Positions 1 to 5,023 of a DNA stretch of 5,023 nucleotides are shown in pieces. Both the position numbers and the translations under genes were made by a program. Below the pieces are notes generated by a model, which saw only the letters and a program-made list of their open reading frames with translations, was not told the DNA's origin and searched no databases. This DNA is from an uncultured Bacilli bacterium (GTDB lineage: Bacteria > Bacillota_I > Bacilli_A > RF39 > UBA660): NCBI GenBank assembly GCA_944336815.1, contig CALVLG010000067.1, forward strand, positions 1 through 5,023. Direction: 5' to 3'. Position 1 is the stretch's first letter. Each line of letters begins with the position of its first letter.

Positions 1-3
1 TCC

Positions 4-1908
4 TTAGGAAATTTTTTTTGTACGATAATATTTACCAAAAGTATCTAAAGAATTATGCAATGAATTAATATATGATACCAATTCCTTAAGTTGTAATTCA
101 TAACGATACCATGTAATATCAGGCGTCTTTTTTTCTAACCAATAAGAAAGCATTAACATATTATAATTATCTGCTATTCTTCTATCTGGACTTGTAATAT
201 GGGTATAAGCGGGAATATTTAAACCATAATGGCCTTTATTAACAATATCGTAATAACTTTTTGGATACATATTTTTTAAAACATTAATTTCATTAATATA
301 TGAAGAACTATTTTTTTCTTTTAATAAAATTTGTCTATAATATTCTAAATCTTCTTTATATAAAGAATTTAATTCATGATTGCGATATAAAAATGGAAAC
401 TTATTTTTTAAGGCAAAATTAGCCATATAACGATTCATAAAAATAGCTAAGGCTTCTATCATTTTTTCACTTTTAGTATTACCAACAATATTCGTATTTG
501 AAAGATTAGCTTCCTGCCGATTAACTAACTGATACATTAAATCAACTTGAAAATATTTTTCTAATAAAGGCATTATCTCATTCAAATTATTTAACGTTTC
601 CAAATATGAAGAATTTTCATTTTGTTTTTCTAATAATTGATTAGCATGTGAATAAGTGTCATTTTTACTAACAAAAACATTTTCAAATCCAAAATAACTA
701 TCCATAATCTGTAAACTTGAAGCATCAATGACAACATATAAACTTAAAACTTTTCGGCAAGTATTTTCTTGTAAACTAAATAAACCCGTTGCTAAATTTA
801 TGGGATACATATAAACAGCACTTTTACCATTATAAATTGACGTCGTTCTTTTAGTTGCTTCTTCAAAAATCAAACTATGAGGAATATTCAAATATTTTAT
901 TGGCGCCGTAATATGAATTCCTAAACGATAAGCATCATTTAATCTTATACAGCTAAAACCATCGTCTAATTCTTTGGCCCCTTCCCCATCAATCGTATAA
1001 ATAGTTGTTTTGAAATCTTTACGCTCTAATTTTTCATTTGCTATAATTAATTTACTTTCATTTAAAACAGGAACCGAAAAATCATTTCTAATCATATAAA
1101 TATAGCACAATTCTTTAAAGGAAGTAGCTTCCTTATCAACATTCTTATTATCAACCAACGTCATAAAAAACAATTGCCATTTTTGCAAAAAATAAACATA
1201 TCGTTCTTTATTAACTCCTTGATAAGCAGTAATTTCTTTAGCAAAAAGATTAGCTAATTCACGACAATCACCACTAAACAAATGCTTTTTCTCATGCGCG
1301 ATTAACACTTCTAAAACTTGATCAAAATATATAACTTCATCTAAATAATCTAATTTTTTTTCAACATGTTTTCGCACAGCAGCAATATAAGCCTTAATAA
1401 CTTTATTTAACAAATTATAAGCCCGAATATCTAAAAAATTAACCAAATGTGGATTTTCCTTAATTAATTTTTGTAACACATCAATATTTTTAATTGAAAA
1501 AATAAGATAATATATTAATTCCGTTTTATTTTCGGTATACTTATAATCGATTGCTTCAGCCAAACTAAGTGAAAAAATATCTAACTTTCCTAATATTTTC
1601 TTTAATATCCGATAATTATGATAGTTTTCTTTTTTTAATCTCGTTTCAAATAATATTTTTTTTATTCGTACTCTTAAACTTTGCACTGAATTATAAAACT
1701 TTTTTTGAAAATCTTTATTTTCCGTTTTAGCCTTATATAAATGCGGCACTATTTTCAATAAATAGCTATAATCTCGCTTCGGACAAAAATGAATAATTTC
1801 ATAATTTAATAAACCATAAGCATCCAAAACTTGTGTTTTCGAAAAACTATCCTCAAAAACATCATTTTTTATTTTCCGCCTAAGCCATCTTACTCGCCAT
1901 TTTTCCAT
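4..1908 (-). CDS. Divergent RNB-domain (RNase II/R superfamily) ribonuclease-like protein with helical N-terminal region
   Basis: Complete 634-aa protein, ATG to TAA, probably a cytoplasmic 3'-5' exoribonuclease or a relative of one. The RNB core spans about residues 300-590. The metal-binding motif TIDGEGAKELDD has D307, E313, D315 and D316, where RNase II/R normally have four Asp. The segment that follows includes EATKRTTSIY (350-359), like the family's EALKRGTSVY. Near the end are FPFLYRNHE (504-512) and HYGLNIPAYTHITSPDRR (560-577), matching HYGL...YTHFTSPIRR; R576/R577 sit at the RNA-contacting Arg. The core is divergent: HIADV is HITAP, and SPIRRYPD is SPDRRIAD with no following HR. No cold-shock domains precede the core and only about 40 residues follow it, so no S1 domain fits. 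Residues 1-295 look helical and charged, with an ankyrin-like stretch near 141-171. ATG is preceded by AAGGTG at 6 nt. The superfamily call is firm; substrate and activity are not. It is unlikely to be the organism's standard RNase R. Confidence 0.85.
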   Translation of the reverse strand: MEKWRVRWLRRKIKNDVFEDSFSKTQVLDAYGLLNYEIIHFCPKRDYSYLLKIVPHLYKAKTENKDFQKKFYNSVQSLRVRIKKILFETRLKKENYHNYRILKKILGKLDIFSLSLAEAIDYKYTENKTELIYYLIFSIKNIDVLQKLIKENPHLVNFLDIRAYNLLNKVIKAYIAAVRKHVEKKLDYLDEVIYFDQVLEVLIAHEKKHLFSGDCRELANLFAKEITAYQGVNKERYVYFLQKWQLFFMTLVDNKNVDKEATSFKELCYIYMIRNDFSVPVLNESKLIIANEKLERKDFKTTIYTIDGEGAKELDDGFSCIRLNDAYRLGIHITAPIKYLNIPHSLIFEEATKRTTSIYNGKSAVYMYPINLATGLFSLQENTCRKVLSLYVVIDASSLQIMDSYFGFENVFVSKNDTYSHANQLLEKQNENSSYLETLNNLNEIMPLLEKYFQVDLMYQLVNRQEANLSNTNIVGNTKSEKMIEALAIFMNRYMANFALKNKFPFLYRNHELNSLYKEDLEYYRQILLKEKNSSSYINEINVLKNMYPKSYYDIVNKGHYGLNIPAYTHITSPDRRIADNYNMLMLSYWLEKKTPDITWYRYELQLKELVSYINSLHNSLDTFGKYYRTKKIS

Positions 1909-1914
1909 ACTCTA

Positions 1915-1920
1915 CACCTT
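1915..1920 (-). promoter_or_regulatory. Ribosome binding site of the RNB gene
   Basis: The minus strand reads AAGGTG, then 6 nt (TAGAGT), then ATG at 1908. This is a good Shine-Dalgarno match at normal spacing and supports the chosen start. Confidence 0.8.
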
Positions 1921-1926
1921 AATAAA

Positions 1927-1932
1927 ATTATA
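1927..1932 (-). promoter_or_regulatory. Possible -10 element for the RNB gene
   Basis: A perfect TATAAT occurs on the minus strand 18 nt before the RNB start codon. No recognisable TTGACA-like -35 lies 15-19 nt upstream, and there is no extended -10 TG. Transcription would begin near 1920, at the edge of the ribosome binding site, leaving almost no leader. The surroundings are nearly pure A/T, so a chance match is quite possible. Read-through from uvrA is an alternative source of transcript. Confidence 0.25.
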
Positions 1933-1944
1933 TAAAAAATAACT

Positions 1945-1971
1945 AAAAAAAGATAGCTCAAAACTATCTTT
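1945..1971 (-). terminator. Intrinsic terminator overlapping the uvrA stop codon
   Basis: On the minus strand AAAGATAG (1971-1964) pairs with CTATCTTT (1956-1949) around a 7-nt loop, and a run of seven U (1951-1945) completes and follows the stem. The upstream arm contains the uvrA TAG stop (1966-1964). The stem is short, with only two G-C pairs, so termination may be incomplete and allow some read-through into the RNB gene 55 bp downstream. Confidence 0.6.
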
Positions 1972-4774
1972 CCAAATATTTTTTCAACCATTCCCCTGTA
2001 TATGAAGAAGGATTCTTACTAACTTGTTCAGGAGTTCCAGCCGCGATGATCGTTCCTCCATTAACACCACCATCAGGACCTAAATCAATAATATAATCAG
2101 CAACTTTAATAACATCTAAGTTATGCTCAATTACAATTACCGTATCGCCATTATCAACAATCCGATTTAAAATAACTAACAATTTTTTAATATCTTCAGA
2201 ATGTAAACCCGTTGTTGGTTCATCTAAAATAAATAAACTTTTACCCGTTGGCTTCTTCTGCAATTCTTTAGCTAATTTAACACGTCCAGCTTCACCCCCT
2301 GATAATGTTGTCGCACTCTGCCCAAGTTCAATATAAGAAAGGCCAACATCCATTAAAATATCAACTTTTCTTTTAATTCTTGGTACATTTTCAAAAAACT
2401 TAGCTGCTTCACTTACCCGCATATGTAAAACATCACTAATGTTCTTACCTTTAAAAGTAATTGCTAAAGTTTCTTTATTATAACGTTTACCATGACAAAC
2501 ATCACAAGGAACATACACATCCGGTAAAAAGTGCATCTCTATTTTCTTAACCCCATCACCATAACAGGCCTCACATCTTCCCCCTTTAACATTAAAAGAA
2601 AATCTTCCTTTATCATAACCACGCATTTTAGCTTCTTTAGTATTAGCAAATAAATCTCTAATATCATCAAATAAACCAATATAAGTTGCTGGGTTACTTC
2701 GTGGCGTTCTTCCAATAGCATCCTGACTAATCATAACAACTTTATCAATATTTTCTAACCCTTTAACTTCTTTACATTTACCAGGTATTTCTTTAGAATG
2801 ATATATTTCTTTAGCCACTGTTTTATATAAAATTTCATTAACTAAAGAACTTTTACCACTTCCCGAAACCCCCGTCACACAAATAAACTTACCTAACGGA
2901 AATTTTACATTAACTTTTTTTAAATTGTTTTCTTCGGCTTTAACAACTTCTAAAAACTTGCCATTTCCTTTACGTCTTTTTTTAGGAACAGCAATTTTTT
3001 CTTTACCACTTAAATACCTTCCCGTTAAGCTATCATCATTTTTCATAACTTCTTCAGGTGTTCCAGTCGCGACAACCATACCACCTTCAGTTCCAGCTCC
3101 AGGACCAATCTCTACTAAATAATCAGCCGCCCGCATTGTATCTTCATCATGTTCAACAACAATTAAAGTATTGCCTAAATCCCGCATTTCTTGTAATGAT
3201 TTAATAAGTTTCTCATTATCCTTTTGATGAAGCCCAATACTAGGTTCATCTAAGACATATAACACCCCTGATAATTTACTACCAATTTGGGTTGCTAAAC
3301 GAATTCGCTGCGACTCACCACCAGACAAAGTACCGGCCCGTCTATTTAAAGTCAAATACTCCAAACCAACATTTACTAAAAAAGATAAACGATTATCAAT
3401 TTCCGTCAATAACAAACGACTTATATTTTCTTGTTCATTACTAAGTTTTAAACCACGTAAAAAGTCTCTTAATTCCCCAATACTCATCGTTGTCATATCA
3501 TAAATATTTTTGCCTTTAATATAAATAGATAACACACTATCTTGTAATCGTGTTCCATGACATAAAGGACATTCCATTTCAATCATGAAACCCTCTAGCC
3601 ATTCTCTAATCCAAGCACTTGTTGTTTCTAAATATCTTCTTTCTAAATTAGGAATAACCCCTTCATAGTAATCATTCGTATAACGAACATTACCCGTTTT
3701 CGAAACATATTTAATCTCAACCGGTTCAAAAGAACCATATAAAATAATATTCCATTTATCTTTTGGAATATCCTTAATCGGTATATCCATATCTATAGCA
3801 TATTTTTGACAAACCGCACTCATAGACTGATTATGAATATTATTATCTAAATTATATGCTACAATTGCCCCTTCATTTAAACTTTTATTTTTATCCGGAA
3901 TAATTAAATCTTCACTAATCTTTAATTTAGTTCCTAACCCCTTACATTCTGGACAAGCCCCATAAGGACTATTAAACGAAAACAAACGTGGTTCCAATTC
4001 AGGAATTGAAAAATTACATTTTACACAAGCATAATTTTCACTCATTAAAAACTCTTCGCCACCCATAACATGGAACAAAACTTTGCCATTAGCTAAATGG
4101 GTACTGTTTTCAATTGATTCAAAAATTCTACTCCGTTCACTTTCCCGAATAACGACTCTATCAACAATAACTTCAATATTATGTTTCTTATTTTTTTCTA
4201 ATTTTATCTCTTCATCTAAACTAAAACTTTCCCCGTCTACTCTAACTCTAGAATAACCTTCTTTTCGTAAATCTAAAAGTAAATCTTTATGTGTTCCTTT
4301 TTCACCATGAATAATCGGAGCCATGATTTCTAATTTTGTTTCCATAGGTAAGTCCATAATTTTATTAGTCATTTCTTCAATACTTTGACTTTGAATTGGA
4401 ATATGATGATTAGGACAATAAGGCACGCCAATACGTGCGAATAAAAGCCGCAAAAAATCATAAATTTCCGTAATCGTTCCAACTGTACTTCGTGGATTTT
4501 TATTAGTTGTCTTTTGATCAATAGAAATACTAGGACTTAACCCTTCAATACTATCCACATCAGGTTTTTCCACATTTCCAATAAATTGCCGAGCATAAGC
4601 CGATAAACTTTCAACGTATCTTCTTTGTCCTTCCGCAAAAATCGTATCAAAAGCCAAACTACTTTTACCGCTTCCTGAAACACCAGTCATTACAATTAAT
4701 TTATTTTTGGGTAATTCTATATTGATATTTTTTAAATTATTTTCTCTTGCCCCTTTAACAACAATTTTATCCAT
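1964..4774 (-). CDS. uvrA: UvrABC excinuclease subunit A, damage-recognition ATPase
   Basis: Complete 936-aa UvrA. As a dimer it scans DNA for lesions, loads UvrB and leaves, starting nucleotide excision repair. It has two ABC ATPase modules. Module I has Walker A GVSGSGKSS (31-39, K37), Q87, signature LSGGESQ (483-489), Walker B YVLDEPS (506-512) and H542. Module II has Walker A GVSGSGKSS (635-643), Q684, signature LSGGEAG (824-830), Walker B FILDEPT (848-854) and H884. The UvrB-binding insertion lies at roughly 131-245. Three zinc modules are visible: C120/H123 with C402/C405, C250/C253 with C274/C277, and C733/C736 with C757/C760. The length is normal for the family. ATG at 4774 is chosen because GGAGGTG ends 6 nt upstream and MDKIVVKGARENNL fits the usual N-terminus; a TTG six codons earlier (4792) lies before that site and is rejected. 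Oddities are G830 where signature II normally has Gln, and an altered module II Q-loop context (SQDAIG instead of DQSPIG). uvrB is not adjacent on the visible side. Confidence 0.98.
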   Translation of the reverse strand: MDKIVVKGARENNLKNINIELPKNKLIVMTGVSGSGKSSLAFDTIFAEGQRRYVESLSAYARQFIGNVEKPDVDSIEGLSPSISIDQKTTNKNPRSTVGTITEIYDFLRLLFARIGVPYCPNHHIPIQSQSIEEMTNKIMDLPMETKLEIMAPIIHGEKGTHKDLLLDLRKEGYSRVRVDGESFSLDEEIKLEKNKKHNIEVIVDRVVIRESERSRIFESIENSTHLANGKVLFHVMGGEEFLMSENYACVKCNFSIPELEPRLFSFNSPYGACPECKGLGTKLKISEDLIIPDKNKSLNEGAIVAYNLDNNIHNQSMSAVCQKYAIDMDIPIKDIPKDKWNIILYGSFEPVEIKYVSKTGNVRYTNDYYEGVIPNLERRYLETTSAWIREWLEGFMIEMECPLCHGTRLQDSVLSIYIKGKNIYDMTTMSIGELRDFLRGLKLSNEQENISRLLLTEIDNRLSFLVNVGLEYLTLNRRAGTLSGGESQRIRLATQIGSKLSGVLYVLDEPSIGLHQKDNEKLIKSLQEMRDLGNTLIVVEHDEDTMRAADYLVEIGPGAGTEGGMVVATGTPEEVMKNDDSLTGRYLSGKEKIAVPKKRRKGNGKFLEVVKAEENNLKKVNVKFPLGKFICVTGVSGSGKSSLVNEILYKTVAKEIYHSKEIPGKCKEVKGLENIDKVVMISQDAIGRTPRSNPATYIGLFDDIRDLFANTKEAKMRGYDKGRFSFNVKGGRCEACYGDGVKKIEMHFLPDVYVPCDVCHGKRYNKETLAITFKGKNISDVLHMRVSEAAKFFENVPRIKRKVDILMDVGLSYIELGQSATTLSGGEAGRVKLAKELQKKPTGKSLFILDEPTTGLHSEDIKKLLVILNRIVDNGDTVIVIEHNLDVIKVADYIIDLGPDGGVNGGTIIAAGTPEQVSKNPSSYTGEWLKKYLER

Positions 4775-4780
4775 CAAAAA

Positions 4781-4787
4781 CACCTCC
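4781..4787 (-). promoter_or_regulatory. Ribosome binding site of uvrA
   Basis: The minus strand reads GGAGGTG, a near-perfect anti-Shine-Dalgarno complement, with 6 nt to the ATG at 4774. It decides the start codon against the upstream in-frame TTG at 4792, which lies before it. Confidence 0.92.
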
Positions 4788-4801
4788 AACAAAGCATTTA
4801 T

Positions 4802-4810
4802 ATTCTACCA
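4802..4810 (-). promoter_or_regulatory. Candidate extended -10 promoter of uvrA
   Basis: The minus strand reads TGGTAGAAT: the hexamer TAGAAT (4807-4802) matches TATAAT at 5 of 6 positions and is preceded by an extended -10 TGn. The predicted start of transcription is near 4795, giving a leader of about 20 nt that includes the ribosome binding site. No good -35 is found at 17 nt (GCATAT), where the sequence is the arm and U-run of the upstream terminator. The position, between that terminator and the ribosome binding site, is what a uvrA promoter needs. Confidence 0.5.
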
Positions 4811-4811
4811 C

Positions 4812-4855
4812 AAAAAAAACAAATATATGCACAAATACTATAGCATATATTTGTT
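4812..4855 (-). terminator. Strong intrinsic terminator after the Gly-rich-tail gene
   Basis: The inverted repeat AACAAATATATGC (4855-4843) / GCATATATTTGTT (4830-4818) gives a perfect 13-bp stem with a 12-nt loop (4842-4831). It is followed on the minus strand by a U-run reaching 4812. It lies 28 bp past the TAA of the upstream gene. The stem is A/U-rich but long and uninterrupted. It separates that gene from uvrA and implies that uvrA has its own promoter. Confidence 0.88.
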
Positions 4856-4882
4856 CGGTGTTCAATGAGAAATTTATGTTTT

Positions 4883-5023
4883 TTAGAAACGGCCTCCGCC
4901 GCCTCCGCCACCGCCAAAACCGCCACCGGAAGAAAAGCCGCCTCCCCCACCAGAGCCACTAGACCAGCTACCACCAGATGAAGATGATGATGATGAAGCA
5001 ACATGCGATACCCTAGAAACACT
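4883..5023 (-). CDS. C-terminal tail of a Ser/Gly-rich protein, TPM (YgcG-like) or DUF2207 type, 5' end outside window
   Basis: The last 46 residues of a gene that begins beyond 5023, ending at TAA (4885-4883). The tail reads SVSRVSHVA, then seven Ser, GGSW, SSGS, then Gly runs of 5, 3 and 8 broken by F and SS, ending RF. A Ser-rich linker followed by a poly-Gly tail with interspersed Phe and a final aromatic residue is typical of TPM-domain (YgcG-like) and DUF2207 membrane proteins, whose low-complexity tails usually follow the last transmembrane helix. The visible part cannot decide between these or exclude another Gly-rich protein. Reading frame support is the composition of the tail, the stop, and the strong terminator just downstream. 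Glycine codons cause the local GC-rich patch in an otherwise AT-rich window. No function is assigned. Confidence 0.75.
   Translation of the reverse strand, partial: SVSRVSHVASSSSSSSGGSWSSGSGGGGGFSSGGGFGGGGGGGGRF
4976..4996 (-). repeat. TCA/TCT trinucleotide run encoding seven serines
   Basis: Seven consecutive Ser codons (TCA four times, then TCT, TCA, TCT) form a short microsatellite-like tract in the tail of the partial gene. Changes of whole units would only lengthen or shorten the Ser linker without shifting the frame. Confidence 0.7.

Noticed and set aside
2539..2721. 60-codon open frame on the minus strand inside uvrA
   Set aside because: It lies wholly within uvrA in another frame, has no ribosome binding site and gives no recognisable protein, whereas the uvrA frame carries conserved zinc-finger and Q-loop motifs there.
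2925..3122. 65-codon open frame on the plus strand
   Set aside because: It is antisense to uvrA over the well-conserved end of ABC module I and the linker, with no supporting start signals.
2041..3180. Similar blocks near 2030-2160 and 3055-3180 as a DNA repeat
   Set aside because: They are the homologous C-terminal parts of the two ABC modules of UvrA, an ancient internal duplication found in all family members.
4775..4792. TTG at 4792 as the uvrA start, adding six residues
   Set aside because: It lies upstream of the GGAGGTG site, which is correctly spaced only for the ATG at 4774. UvrA proteins normally begin at the MDKIVVKGA-like sequence.
4853..4863. Possible SOS (LexA/DinR) box before uvrA
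   Set aside because: Two GTTC/GAAC motifs occur, but as a direct repeat with 3-bp spacing. The Bacillus box needs inverted GAAC and GTTC 4 bp apart. The only other candidate, CGAAC followed by AT-rich sequence, has no second half-site.
4890..4960. GC-rich patch as a sign of transferred DNA
   Set aside because: It is fully explained by runs of GGN glycine codons in the low-complexity tail.
4798..5022. 74-codon minus-strand frame with a His-rich stretch, running through the terminator
   Set aside because: It is the shifted frame of the Ser/Gly tail: TCA repeats read as CAT give His. It ignores the sensible stop at 4883-4885 and reads through the terminator hairpin.

Overview
The window is AT-rich, and all three genes lie on the minus strand, packed tightly. 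The Shine-Dalgarno sequences are of Firmicute type (GGAGGTG and AAGGTG), and tryptophan is encoded by TGG in the tryptophan codons checked. The stop codons are TAA, TAG and TAA. UvrA is of the Gram-positive type. This suggests a low-GC Bacillota or Mycoplasmatota-like bacterium using the standard code (for example an uncultured Bacilli, Erysipelotrichia or RF39-like lineage), and not a UGA-Trp mycoplasma. The placement is inference and would need a UvrA phylogeny.

Layout in transcription order, from high to low coordinates. (1) 5023-4883 is the 3' end of a gene whose product ends in a Ser-rich then Gly-rich tail ending GRF. Such tails are typical of TPM-domain (YgcG-like) or DUF2207 membrane proteins; the folded part is outside the window. 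A strong intrinsic terminator (about 4855-4812) closes it. (2) 4774-1964 is a complete uvrA (936 aa), the damage-recognition ATPase of nucleotide excision repair. It has its own extended -10 promoter candidate and an excellent ribosome binding site, and a small hairpin with a U-run overlaps its stop codon. (3) 1908-4 is a complete 634-aa RNB-domain (RNase II/R superfamily) protein. Its catalytic core is recognisable but it has no visible cold-shock or S1 RNA-binding domains. Instead it carries a roughly 295-residue, mostly helical N-terminal region that includes an ankyrin-like segment.

uvrA and the RNB gene are only 55 bp apart. They may be partly co-transcribed through the weak uvrA terminator, but nothing in the sequence ties the RNB protein to DNA repair. 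The two gaps (55 and 108 bp) hold only the terminators, promoter candidates and ribosome binding sites listed. There is no tRNA, rRNA, CRISPR array or mobile element.

Most of the window is ordinary housekeeping DNA. The least ordinary item is the divergent RNB protein, with a Glu in the four-acid metal cluster, several altered family motifs and an unusual domain architecture. A second is a set of substitutions in the second ATPase site of UvrA.
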